From Sphagnum compactum (lineage: Eukaryota > Bryophyta > Sphagnopsida > Sphagnales): a stretch of 64,000 nt of DNA. Below, piece by piece: positions 25,721 to 38,200 of the stretch. The notes beneath the pieces were generated by a model, which searched no databases, was not told the DNA's origin, and saw only the letters and a list, made by a program, of their open reading frames with translations. Position numbers and translations under genes: made by a program. Every line of letters begins with the position of its first letter. Position 1 is the stretch's first letter. Location: NCBI GenBank assembly GCA_965153455.1, contig OZ234498.1, forward strand, positions 12,462,001-12,526,000. Reading direction: 5' to 3'.

Positions 25721-26538
25721 GTCTCTCTTCATTCCATCTTGACTCTCTTGAATTCAAACCCCTTCACTATCTTTCTTTTCTTCCTAACTTTCCCCCACAT
25801 CTTGCTACAACTTGCAACTACTTAATCAATGGAAGGTTACGGCAACCTTACTACCATACTAGAACATGGCCTTTTGCAAGCATCCTTGCCTTTGCCCTTG
25901 CTCTAGCTTTTGATTGTGTAGTTGTTGAAATGCCCAAGTTGATGTTTCTGTACCATAAAGGATGGGCTCTTGAACCAACTTGGAAGTTCTAGTTAAATTT
26001 GTTGTTTGCTTCCTTAATTGCCATTATTGACCAAGTTCAGTTGAAATTTGTTCTATATTGTTTTTAAACTTGCCTTTGAATTGATTTATCTACAACACTA
26101 TGTGCATCTACTACATGCCTTTTTTTTAATTCCTCCCTTTCCTCTCTCCTTTGTTCTTTCATTATTTATGTTGTTTCTTTGTCCATAGTTTTTGACGTAA
26201 AATTTGCAAATATTCATCAAAAGTAACACCATGGGACTAATTGTAGTCAATTAACAACTTTTTGCAACGTGTTTTCCTTGCATGCAAATGCGAGGGGACA
26301 ACAAATTTTGAAGGCAAATTAGAGCTTGAACTCTTCTAGAATGAAACAACTCCCTTTCAGGTGCATGTGTAAATTCAAATAGATTAACTACATAATCTAA
26401 GTTACCTTATGTTCTTGTATCTTTTATGATACAAGGACTCGCATGTTCTTCCATATAATACCTTGGTAACTATTCCTACCCATCAACATCAACTCTAGTT
26501 GTAGTAAACTTGTATGTACTGGTGGTTATGTTGATTAA
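25721..26538. other. Intergenic DNA, no gene seen
   Basis: About 0.8 kb downstream of the pogo-like transposase remnant. It may include that element's terminal region, but I could not identify terminal repeats. Confidence 0.4.
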
Positions 26539-27584
26539 CTATATAATTGTTCCATCTTCACCCCAATTACCTTCAATATCATTCATTGTTTCATTAGAGT
26601 TTTCTACGTTATCTTCATCCGATGTGCTCTTGTTGTGATCAGCAGTGTATTTCATTAAGTTTAGTCCTTCCATCCATAGCCTTTGGATTAAAAGGCCAAA
26701 TTCATGTAATTGAAACCCATTCTTGACGTTTTTTTTGGACAAAACCAAATTTGATGCCTTATTTACGTAGCCTATAAATGTAGCCTTATCTGGCTCATTA
26801 TAATTATTTATAACCATGCTATTATTTCTTTCTTTTCTAAAAGTTATTTTGAAGGGTTTTAAATAGTTCACATCTAAAGGTTGCAAGGCATGGGAAGTGT
26901 GGGAGGGTAAGGTAATCCTACTTAGGCCAAACTGTTGTGCTTGTTTTATTGCCTTTAGGCTAACATGTGAACCATGTCCATTTAAAACTAATAGATGATG
27001 GTTGCTTGGAGAGATACCATCTGGGACTAACCTTTTGAAAAATGACACAAATTTTTTGAATAAGAAACTTGTCATCCATGCTTTGGTCTAGATTGTCATA
27101 CATGTTCTAGGTTTATAATGCATAATGGAATCTCCTCTAATTTTTTCACCCTGAAAAATGTAAAATCTTGGTATGGATCCTCCTATTGCATTCACTGCAC
27201 AGTTAATGGTTAGCCATCCTTTGGATTTAAATATAGTGTTATACACTTGATGAGATCCTTTCTTTGTTAATTTTAATTCATGATTGCCTCCTTGCTTAAA
27301 TCTCAATCTCATCACACATTATGAAAAAAATATAGGGTTTTACAACTGGGCTTGCAATTGGGTAAGACAATTGCAACGGACATTTACAATTCATGGTATT
27401 TATACAACCTTGAGTGCTATCGGACAAGTTGCAACAATTGCAATAATTGCAGTGGACATTCCATGTCATATATAATATCATATATATGGTGCAACTCACA
27501 TGCAACTATATGCAACTTCTTTGCAACTAATATCCACATCAAATTCCCACACACATTCCAATGTGGCGAATGAAATGCCAATGT

Positions 27585-27935
27585 AGCATTTCATCCATTT
27601 GTCGACAAATGATGGATGTTAATACCTTTTGCAACTTATTGACAACTATTTTACAACTAGTTTGACAAATATGATCTTTAATTATTTCATTCATCCATTT
27701 GATGAATGAATTTTATCTTATATTTTATAACTTATCTACAACTATTTTATAATTAGTTTAACAAATATACATTTTCATTATTTCATTCCTTCATTTGATG
27801 TGAATGAATTCTATCCCAATCCTTTGCAACTTATTTACAACTATTTTACAACTAGCTCAACGAATATATTCTTTTATTATTTCATTCATCCATTTGAGCA
27901 ATGAATTTTGTTCCTATCGTTTGCAACTAACTTAC
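27585..27935 (+). repeat. About 120-bp tandem repeat inside the CACTA-like element
   Basis: Three or more diverged units contain ATTTCATTCATCCATTTG, then TTTGCAACTTATTTACAAC and TATTTTACAACTAG. The units carry the subterminal-type ACAACT motif in one orientation. Confidence 0.75.
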
Positions 27936-28756
27936 AACTAAAAATGAAATGAAAATAAAAGATTTAGTGACTAATTTGCAACTAGGTGTTTAAATTTGGG
28001 TTTCAAAGCAATTGTATGGTAATTGATTTTAGTAGTATTAAACAACTAAATTGCAACTTACAATGCAATTATCCAGACTTCACATAACCATTTTCATGTT
28101 GTTTTAATTATAATAGATAATGTTGAATTGCATTAGACATGATTATTTATAAACATGAAATGGATTTGAAACTGTAAATACATTTATATTCCATGTTGAA
28201 GAATACACTACAATTTTTTTTTTAATGTTTTTATGAAAAGACAATTTAACTATGAATCTAAACATAATGCCCAAGTTATATATAACAAACATTTATCTAT
28301 ATCTAAACAAAAGGTTAGATCATAAAAATGATGACTCACAATAATCAAATATTTTCATTTAAAACATTATGTTTCATAAATGAATGTTTTTTTTTGTTGA
28401 AATGGAAGTTAAGCCATGCAATTTTTTCAATGCAACTTATTTGCTTGAAATTTGCCATGTTATGACATTTAGTTCCACATGCGAAATGAAATAAGTATCA
28501 TATCATAACATTGTAATGTATATTTTAAATAATCCTTTCAACTTGAATAAAACTAGTTTACAACTCTATTGCCACTAACATGCAACTTATTTGTCATTAA
28601 AATACAATGTATAGAACATTGATACAACTAAACTATAATTTGTACACTTGCAAATAAAATCAAATATCGTGTTTACAACTGGGTAAATTGAATTACAATT
28701 TTAAGTACTTTTGAAAAAAAATTACCTTGTATACATAAGTTTGATGTACATCCAAA

Positions 28757-29395
28757 AGCAAAAACCTTCAACATTTAAGAATAAGAACAAGAACCTTCAA
28801 CAGCCAAGAACAAAAGTAAAAACCTTCAATATCGACGAGTAAGAGGAAGAACTTTCAACATCTAAAACCAAAAGTAAGAACTTTGAACATCCAAGAATAA
28901 AAATAACCTTTAATATCAAAAAGTAAAAGCAAAAACCTTCAACATCCAAAAATATGAACAAAAACTTTCAACATTAAAAAAAAACAACAAAAACTTTCAA
29001 CATTCAAAAACAAGAGCAAAAACCTTCAACTTCTCTAAAAGCAAAGATAAGAACCTTCAACCTCCAAGAAAGAAAAAAAAAAACCTTCAACTTCTCTAAA
29101 AGCAAAGACAAGAACCTTCAACCTCCAAGAGAAAAAAAAAAAAACCTTCAACCTCTTTAAGAGCAAGAACAAAAACCTTCAACTTCCAAGAGCAAAAATA
29201 AAAGCCTTCAACTTTTTTAAGAACAAAAACAAAAACCTTCAACCTCTAAAAGAAAAAACAAAACCTTCAACATCTTTAAGAGCAAGAACAAGAACCTTCA
29301 ATCTCCAATAGCAAAAACAAAAGCCTTGAACCTTTTGAAGAGCAAGAACAAGAATCTTCAACCTCCAAAATAAATTAAAAAAACCTTCAATCTCT
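28757..29395 (+). repeat. About 32-bp minisatellite of AACCTTCAAC units
   Basis: Roughly 18-20 degenerate units of the form AAGAACAAGAACCTTCAACCTCC fill this block inside the CACTA-like element. Spacing is about 30-34 bp and units are purine-rich on this strand. Confidence 0.85.
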
Positions 29396-31025
29396 AAGTT
29401 ATTTAAATAAATAATATAACTTATAACAACCTTTTAGTTTTAGTTTTAAATTAAACAAACAAAAATAATTTTAGTTATAACACATGATATGAAAATTGCA
29501 TCACCAAAAGACTAGGAAATACACAAAATGTTTGAATAAAAAGATTTTTTTAAAAGTTCATTTTGAATTTCTTGACAATAAGCATAAGTGCATGAAGGTC
29601 GTTGATGCATTAGGGCAAATCTGTTGATATACTGCCATGTGTCATTTGCTTAAGGGTTTCCCGCCCAAATTTCAAATCTTTAAATTTCAAAATTTAAGTT
29701 GAAATATAGTTGCATACTAGTTGCAAACAAGTTGAAATGTCATGATTGTATGTGTTACTCAAGGCCATACATTTGTTGTAAAGTAATCGTTGATTTGTAA
29801 TTAAATTTATCTTAGTTGTGATGTAGTTGTTACATGCGATTAAAGTGCAACTTGTTAACAAAATTGAACATGGTTGACTACAATCGTATATACAATGCAT
29901 ACATTATATTGTATAAATATACATCTTGCAATTAATTTGCAATTACAATACAAGTTTTTGATTTTCTAACGTGACATTTTATTTATTAATTTTTCATATT
30001 TCCATGGGACAATTGCAATGCAGTTGTATATTAATTGTTTTAGAGCTCTAGTTGTAGGGTAGTCTAGTTGCCGTAAACACAATTTCTCATAGTGACAGTT
30101 CCATATGTGACCTAGCCTATATTGATGTTGGGTGTACAAGGATGTCAAGTTTTGGTAGAACAAGTTGCAAGAGCTAGCGGTTAGACCTTAGGTTTTATTG
30201 ATGTCTAACCTTTTTGCAAGACAAATGTTTAGTTGTGGATGCATGCGTTTAAACCAATACCACCATGAATCCCTAGGCAACCCATTTCAAAATGGGGTGG
30301 GTTGGGTTTGAATCACTTCTACCACCTTCCATTTGAGTTGTTGCAGTGTTATGGAAAGTTCACATTCTTGCGTACTCAAAACCCATGCAATAATAGCTTC
30401 ATCTTCTTCTTGAGTTAGTACACATGGTTCCAATTTTCCTGCTTTTAGTCTCCCATATAGGTGGTTAGAGAGTGAAATTAGGGGCATGCCCCAAAACTTG
30501 TTGGCCCCCTGTAAAGAAATTATGTTTCCTTACACTACATCCATGGTTGTTTTTAATGATTCACTTGACTACGTGCTTCTTGGATTTGTAGCATGCACCC
30601 TATTTGTTCTTACTGACCTTTGAATTGTGTTTGATATAGTTTGAAAAGGGACATTCTCCTTGTTCATTTCTTGTCAATCTAGCACCCCACTTTGTATCCT
30701 ACGAAGGACATTCAACATCATGATGCTCCTAGTTTTCCTAGACCCAACCTCCAAAAACTTGGTGGAATGAGAGTGGGCCCTACTAGTGGTATTCCTTTAT
30801 TTTTCTTATGTTTAGACCAAAAAAACAAGAAGTGTGTTTGTTCAGGGAATTTGTGCATGCATATTCATGTGTCAATACACTAGTGTTGATTATATCAAAG
30901 ATGTTTGCAAATTCAATCCAATTTAAATCTTCATTTGTTATTGTTGTGTAGGTTATAGGAGTGTTTCTAATTGTACGCTATATTCAAACTTTAGGAAAGT
31001 TGCATTGACCCACTGTTTTTACATT

Positions 31026-31424
31026 TTATCCTATTATAAGGACAACTAATTTAACTATCCAACAAAAGTAAATGAACTTGCTGAAACTTTCCTTGTAAAT
31101 CTTGTTAATATATGCAATTATGCTCTCATCTTGGTGATTCTCTGTCTTGGGTAGCTCTAGTGTCTCTTCTTTCACAATTTGCAACATTATGTTCTCTTTC
31201 CCTTTGCTTTGTAGCTCTTTGGTTTCTTCCTTCCCTTTGCTAAGCAACTTTATGGTCTCCTCTTTCACTTTGCTAAGCAAATCAATCTTCTCCTCTTTGG
31301 CTAGTATGTTTGAAATCTCTATACTTTCCTCAGGCATTTGTGATCTCAGCATTATTGCACTAGGACATATCAACTCTAAGAATGCTTGGAGTTCATCTTC
31401 CACATGTTGTGGTAGTCTAGACAT
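31026..31424 (-). CDS. Uncertain open frame with a Lys/Glu coiled-coil repeat
   Basis: A 132-codon frame from ATG at 31424. It has an N-terminal MSRLPQHVEDELQAFLELI, then a charged segment where LLSKVKEET recurs three to four times as LLSKGKEET, LQSKGKEN and IVKEET, a pattern that could form a coiled coil. The end is hydrophobic (YFCWIVKLVVLIIG). No homologue recognised. It lies just upstream of the pogo-like remnant on the same strand and could be a host fragment, a second transposon frame or chance. I see no splice partner. Confidence 0.25.
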   Translation of the reverse strand: MSRLPQHVEDELQAFLELICPSAIMLRSQMPEESIEISNILAKEEKIDLLSKVKEETIKLLSKGKEETKELQSKGKENIMLQIVKEETLELPKTENHQDESIIAYINKIYKESFSKFIYFCWIVKLVVLIIG

Positions 31425-31436
31425 GTCAATTTGCAA

Positions 31437-34254
31437 TTGAATTAAGTTAAATTAAATGCAATACAATTGCATTAGACACCCACCATTGTGATTGTGATGT
31501 GCTGTTTTGGTAGGAAAAAAACTTAGGAATTTCTTAGATCCTTAAGTTCATAAACTTTGTAGTCTAATGTGTTGTTGGAGTCCTTTAATGTGTTGTACCC
31601 CTTTCAACCCAAAAATTTGTATTCATCGCCAAACATTAAAAAGGACATAATGGAGTTCATTGTTTGTAAATCTACCCTAAATCACACCTTACACCTAAAG
31701 CCCCAAGCACATTTGGATTTTTTAGATTTGCAAAATGTATGTGCATTAATTTTTGATGTATATGAACCCATGTCCAAACATTACCTTCAATCATAAAATA
31801 ACAAAAAAATAATTTTGCCTTAAAATACCGCCTTCACCAAGTAATTATCCAATAATGTGGTTAATGACCATATAAATGTACAAATATGTGTGTGTTATAT
31901 TATTCGTTAAACCTTTATCACCAAACACCTTCCACTAAATAAGTGAACAAAATCTTTGTATAAAAAATATTTGATGTTCCCATGACCAAACATAAACCCA
32001 ATGTCACTGGTTTGAACTATAAAAAATGCCACACAATTTTTTATCACCAAGCGTTCGATGATAAGGCAACATATGAACAACCATAGGGCCATCCTTGTTT
32101 ATTAACCCCTCCCCCCAGTAGTGATTATTTTGGGTGTTTGGTCATGGGTGGTGTTCAGTTATAGGGCGGGCTACCTTAGAATCAAAATTTCTTTTGGAAG
32201 AACTAGACCCAAAATTGGATTTTTAGTTTCATTTATGTGGAACCAAAACCGTTTTAACTCAAATTTTCAAAATTGAAATTGAAGGTTTTTTTTTGTAAAA
32301 ATAAAGAACCACCCACCATTGGTTTCAAGGCAAAATTTGATTTTAAACATAACTATTCACTAGCAATTTGGTCATGCCCAATTATAGGATAACATTATTC
32401 ATAAAACTTCGAAACTTGCACCTCGAAAAATGGTTGATCACTACTTATATTTTCCTACACTTGAAAAAAAGTCTTTTGACTTACATAAACATTCCATATG
32501 AATTGTTTTTTCATGTTTTTATTTAGGGTTGATCTCCCTTCGAGCTCATAACATCTTGTGGATATGCTCTTCCATCAATTGTTTTTGTAAATCATTTCCC
32601 TCTTCAAGATGCCTTTGCAAGAACGAGAAACAACTTGAAATATTTAATGTTCATGAAGTCAAATATGTGCAAAGTTATTATCAACTTTGTTGTGAAACAA
32701 TGACCAAGGGAACATTCTTCTTTGAGTTTATAAAATGTGAGTAAATATATAAGGTTTCATATATTGATTGTTGAGTAAAATCTATAATTTAGTTAAATTT
32801 ATAATAAAATTGTGTTTATTTTAAAAGCCAAGGTATAATTAATATATTGTATGCATTAATCTTATATATATATATATATATGTATTAATTTTTTAAAATA
32901 TTAATATAGGTTCAATTAATACCAATAAGTTCAATTAGTTAGTTAATAATGAATTGATATTAATAAATCAACTACTAACCAACCATGGAGGAACATGAAA
33001 GAATGTGAAGTGAAGGATCCCTCCACACCATTCACAATTGTATCATATTGAAACAACTTACACCTTATATTGGTATTTTGCTTTGCCACCTTTCAATTAC
33101 TTAGTTCAAGGATATGATAAGTAATTGTGGTATGTCAAAAAATATCAAAAAATCACATGAACTTAATTACCATGTTCAATTGTGTTTTCATCCCTTTTCA
33201 CAACTTCAAGTACTAAAATTAAAAATTTTAAATACAAGATATATAAAACTAATGCAAACATATATACTTAAATTCACGGTGGTTTTAATATGTGCATGTT
33301 AAAAATTAAGTAAAAATAGAATGAGAAAAAAAAATTCCTTAACATCCTACCCCCAAACAATAATTTGTTTGAGGCATGTATTTAAAGTTATAACACTTAG
33401 TGTTTCTCTTAGAGATTGTGATTAAAAAAATAATGATATTAATGTGATTTTTTTTTCAGATCAATCAAAATGAAGAAGAATCTTATTGAATTCCTCTAAC
33501 ATGTTTATCTTCTTGTAGGATGTTTTATTTTGACTCTACTAATTCCTTTATATATCGCGGTTGAGTTTATAAATTTTTAGTTTGAGCTACAAAAGCCTAG
33601 TTGTGAGAATTTATTTAAATATTTGCAACTTTGCTTTTGCAAGTTGACCTCCCTTTACTAGAGTTGCTATACTACGTGTGATCCACACACAATTTGTTCC
33701 TTTTGCATCCTAGTCTCAATGATATCCAATGCTTGGATGGCAAGCAATAACCTCTTGGTTGGCCAATGCCTCAAGTAGCTAGTCAATGCATCATATCGTA
33801 TGGAATATCATCACACCAATTTGAAAATGTGAGCATATCGTATGTGAATGTCATCACACCAATTTGAAAATGTGAGTTCATATCGTATGTGAATGTCATC
33901 ACAATATACATGTTGCAAGTTCTTCCACCGTCATGGGCAACTTTACATACTTCATCCATGTCCCAATCACAAAGTTCCTTTATAGTGACCTACCAATCCA
34001 CTTGTAGTGTTGTAACCACAAGTGCCTCCAAGGTAGATGCAAGATATAGTGACATGGAGTAAGGATCATACAATAATTTTCTCATGTACATGCAAATAAG
34101 CTAACAATTTCATGTTGCATCTTTTTCCAAGTTCACTCAAGATATGCAAATGAAGGGCTTGCCTTCTGGATGCAAGGTCCAAAAAGAATAGGACAAATTC
34201 CACTTGATAATGTGACCAAGTTAGATACACTAAAACAATTACACCTCTAGTGTT
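31437..34254. other. AT-rich intergenic DNA, no gene seen
   Basis: No recognisable exon. Contains a (TA)n run near 32867-32883 and a short tandem repeat at 33792-33903. Open frames are short and compositionally like the background. Confidence 0.6.
33792..33903 (+). repeat. 42-44-bp tandem repeat, about 2.6 copies
   Basis: CATATCGTATGTGAATGTCA followed by TCACACCAATTTGAAAATG recurs directly, with the last copy truncated after TCATCACA. Confidence 0.9.
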
Positions 34255-34407
34255 CACTACAACAAAAGGTGTCCCTGTACGTCAAGTGATTTCACTGGAT
34301 TTTGAGTGAATTCACTGGTTGTAGTGAACGGGGCCAGTAAAGAAGCGGTGAATTCACTGGTCTAGTGAACGGGGACTAGTGAACTGCACCCACATTTTGT
34401 AATAGTG
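34255..34407. mobile_element. Miniature CACTA-like element, 153 bp
   Basis: Starts CACTACAACAAAAGG and ends TTTTGTAATAGTG, giving imperfect CACTA inverted termini. The body is built from repeated and inverted phrases: GAATTCACTGG twice, TAGTGAACGGGG twice. Flanking triplets GTT and TTT differ at one base, so the target duplication is uncertain. Too short to code for anything. Confidence 0.7.
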
Positions 34408-35208
34408 TTTTACATGGTAGGCAAGGCCCAAGGATATAGGGACGTTAACAAAATGATGAATCTTGATTTTGAATTCTTTTGGCTCCTACCTAGACCTTGA
34501 GCAAACTCCTCATTCAATGGCCTTAACCTCACACATAAAGAACTAGGCAAAATAAATAAATAAAATTTATAGGAGAACAACAAAAGAAAGAAAGAAAGAA
34601 AATGATACATACCAAAAAAAAAAAAAGGAAAAATAAGGAACCTTGCAAAGTGTGAGGTCCCCGTATCAAAACTTATGCTATTGATCCACCCAATTTTCGG
34701 AGGTGCATGGTGATTTTTACATATAGGGTAAGGCTCAAGAAGCAAGGCTCGAGAAGAGATGAGTGCTCACATGGAAGGCCATTCCCTAGCATAAAACACT
34801 AGGCCCCCCAAAAAAAAAAATCTTTTTTATTTTCTTCTCGTGATACCTAGTGGGTATCAAGCGGGTACACATTGGGAGTTGAATGACATAAACATTGACA
34901 GAAAAAAATTATCGTGATGCTCAGCGGGTATCACTTGATACCCACCAGGTATCACAAGAAAAAAAAACCCGATGGGAGGAGGGAGGCATTCCGGAAAACG
35001 AAGTGAAAAAATAAAATAAAATAAAATAAAATAGAATAGAATAAATAAATAATAAAAAGTGAAGAAAAAGGAGATAAAAACTGCAAGGCTCTTCTTCGTC
35101 TGTCTTTCCAGTCCGCAGAAAGTCCAGAGAAGAGAGACGAAGGAAACCCGAGCGAGCGAGCGAGCGAGCTTGCTCATCACTTTGAGCTCGCTGATCGCTG
35201 CTTTGGCC
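34408..35208 (+). promoter_or_regulatory. Upstream region of the HAD hydrolase gene
   Basis: AT-rich DNA with GGTATC-type palindromes at 34838-34962 and A-rich runs, becoming GC-richer from about 35090. A (GAGC)n microsatellite at 35152-35169 lies in the probable 5' UTR. The frame stays open upstream of the ATG at 35209 but is low-complexity. No TATA box could be fixed by eye. Confidence 0.4.
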
Positions 35209-38200
35209 ATGGCGATAATCGCCCCCTCGTCGTCGTCGTCGTCTTCGTGGTGTTCTACACTACCAGGGCGGCACCAAGTAGTGGCCTGTTCCTCTCCATC
35301 CATGCATCTGTTGAAATTCAACTCCATCTCAGTGTTTTCTTCTCCTCGGACTCCTCCACCTTCTTCTCCTGTTCTGCAATTGTGCTTGTCGTTTGGAAGT
35401 TGCGCGTCTTACGGCGGGTCCCGATTTGCGAGTACATGCGGCAACGCAATTTGGCGGAGGAGTAGGAGCAAGAGGAGGAGGAGTTGCAGCAGCGGTGGCG
35501 GTTGTACTGGATCTATTGGATCAATCGTCAAGTGTAGAGATGCGTTGGAAGCGTTGGTGTTTGATTGTGATGGTGTGATACTGGAATCGGAGGATTTGCA
35601 TCGGCTTGCTTACAATGCCGCTTTCCACCACTTCAATGTTTGTTGTCCTCAGTCCCCGGAGCCCCTGGTGTGGACGTCGGAGTTTTATGACGAGTTGCAG
35701 AACCAGATCGGAGGCGGCAAACCGAAAATGCGCTGGTACATTTGCTTCCATCTTTTCCATTCTTCTTCTTTCTCCACTTCTCAGTGAAAATGTATCCTGG
35801 TTTGGAATGTGTCCGTTATTGAGCCTCTGTTGCACACTGAGTCAGAGCTGCAATTTCCGAGTCACTTGCTAAGTCTGCTCTACGCCTTCACCTGCACGCA
35901 AGCTTGTGTGGACGTTTTCTTGCCGGCTTTGTGTTCCTCCTTGTCCTACTCTTGACGCAATCTTCCCTTCCGATTTTAGTTTTGCGCGAACTATTTCAGA
36001 TGCATTCAGACCGTCATCACTGCCCAACTTTGTTTCTGAATTTGCAGTTGCTGCAAAAAGACACGGAATGTGATGTTGGTCAATGATAATTCTCCTCTTG
36101 TTCGCTTCCCTGAACTGCAATCTGATGTTGTCTCAAAATATCAAACTGGTGTAGATGCCGATACATTAGCCAACACAATCACTTTCTTTGGAATTCACCC
36201 TCTACCAAGTGAGCTGCTGCACTTTTAAACAGAGTTGTGCAGTTGAAGGCAATCACCAGCAGACAGGTGTTGTAAGAGCTTAATGAATTGTACCTTGCAG
36301 GTACTTCAACAAGAATGGATGGCCAACTTCCACCATCTCTTCCAAGCCACCAGTGGGTGAGCAGGATCAGGCAACTGTGATTGACACAATTCAGGTGCAA
36401 AAACTTCTGAATTCCTCTTTGTGCGAGGGGAACTTTTGCATTTTTTTCTGTGTCTTTCAGGGGGAGGAAAGGATAATTACTCCCCATGGGACTAAAACCT
36501 AGGGGCCTCAAACCAGTATCTGGTTGATATGGTGTACATAGCTCAAAGTGCAATATGAAGGAAAGTAGTGAAATGGGTGCTACCTACATATGAAGGAAGA
36601 TTTTCAACTACCAAGTAGCTCTGAAATATGCTAACTTGATTAGCAGCATCTTGCATTTGGGAAGAACAGGGTAATTTCTATTTATCCACCCACATGAAGA
36701 ATGCTCCTTAAAGACCAGAGAGTGAAACAACAAGCTGCATCCATTTCATACCAGTACAAAACATTCATGCTGGTTATTCAACCTCGGAACTCTATGCTGA
36801 AGAAATGCTTGAAGAAATGTTGAGTTATCATGAAGCTGGTCATCATGATGAGGGGTATGCTTGCCTCAGACATGTGATAAATTCATTCCCCTATTTTGGC
36901 ATGGTGCAATTTATGTGTGCAGGATTGGAAAACTGACAAGTACAAGGACATTATACGCTCTGGGGCTGTGAGCAGCTCCTCTCTTGTTCCTCACGTGCAT
37001 CCAACTCTGTAGCTTTAACAAGGTCCCAAGTTAACCAGGGCTTGCATCTTGTGGATGAAATCTATGAACAAATCATTCTGCAGGAGTTGACAGCAATGCA
37101 ATTTTTTGTCTAGTCACAGGGAAGATGCATTCATTCTTTGTTCAAGTTCTGAAGGAGTGAAACTAGTAATACTTGTGTGTGGAATCCAGATGCAGAATAA
37201 AGCTTGTAATCAATAATTTTCCATTTACTTCTTGTAGGTTGAACCAAGACCAGGAGTATTGCGGCTTATGGATGAGGCTCGAGTGCTGGTGAAGTCTATA
37301 ATTCAATGACTTTTCAATGTTTTTTGAAGTGAATATGTTCTCTTTCCCAGTTGTGGGGTCTTCTCATTCTTCTTCTCAGACCTAGTATGTTTGTAGATTA
37401 GGTGTACAGGCTGTCCTCACTTGAGTGTAAACCTCTTACTTATGATGGATTAGGAGATAGCTACACTGAAGTTTCGACCAACCGTTCCTATAACATGTGG
37501 ACATCTACCAGTAGATCTGAAAACATCTGATAGTGTGCGCATGTATTTCTGTGAACCTGGAGGTACAAAGAAAATAATGGAAATCTTCCTTCATAAATGC
37601 AGGGCCTTAAGATATCAGTGTGCTCAGCTGCAACAAAAAGTTCAGTAATTTTCTGTCTCACCAATCTCCTGGGAAAGGTACTGAAATATAGTGCAGTAGT
37701 ACAAGGATAACTTTTTTTTTCTGATCTTTGCATGTAAATAATGCCTGGAGAGAGGCCTGATCTGTGAAGGATAGTTGAGTGTGTGTTTGATTTGGATGTA
37801 CGAACTGCAGGAGCGGTTTGAAGCCCTGGACTGCTTTCTGGCAGGTTCTCTTCTGATCCACCCAAGTGACTGCCTCTTTAAGCAATGAGTATAACATTCT
37901 CTTAGTATATGTGGGCTGTGCAACCCAAAGTCATCTTCTGTTAGTGTTGCCTGACTCAATATTGTTGAGAAATGTGAATAATACTGTTGCAAGAGGAGGA
38001 AGAAAGGTGCTTTTTGTACAGTTAATTCAAGCTACAAGAAATTGCATGCTAAATGTTTATCAAGGATAACATGTGCTTCATCCTCTCATCTAACTGCATA
38101 TCTGGTTTCATTCGGTCAAGTCAATGGCAGGTGATGATGTAGACAAGAAGAAGCCTGATCCATCCATCTATAGAAGAGCTGCAGAGGTGTGTGCATCTGC

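Larger units (their letters stand above)
27317..30094. mobile_element. Non-autonomous CACTA-like element, 2778 bp, nested in the pogo-like gene
   Basis: On the minus strand it begins CACTATGAGAAA (30094 downward) and ends TTTTTCATAATG (at 27317). The ends are imperfect inverted repeats of CACTA type. A perfect 3-bp duplication, ACA on the plus strand, lies at 27314-27316 and 30095-30097. Removing the element and one ACA restores the Cys-Asp-Glu junction expected in the interrupted transposase. TTGCAACT and ACAACTA motifs are dense near both ends, like the subterminal repeats of CACTA elements. No transposase frame is visible inside, so it is probably non-autonomous. The interior carries two tandem-repeat blocks. 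Confidence 0.85.
26539..30585 (-). pseudogene. Decayed pogo/Tigger-like (CENP-B type, DDE_1) transposase, split by a CACTA element
   Basis: Read 5' to 3' on the minus strand. An N-terminal helix-turn-helix region (about 30585-30287) has KFWGMPLISLSNHLYGR and LTQEEDEAIIAWVL. It continues in the same frame with WWYWFKR and FYQNLTSLYTQHQYRLGHIWNC to 30095. A 2778-bp insertion follows. The frame resumes at the DE after the cysteine (27313) and continues with WLTINCAVNA, GSIPRFYIFQGEK, AWMTSFLFKKF, GHGSH and TSHALQPLDV to the stop at 26539. Damage: in-frame stops in the N-terminal half, after the DE segment and at 27088-27090, a frameshift near 27290, and Asn in place of the Asp normally found before GHGSH. 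It cannot encode active transposase. Terminal repeats were not identified, so the ends are those of the coding remnant only. Confidence 0.85.
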
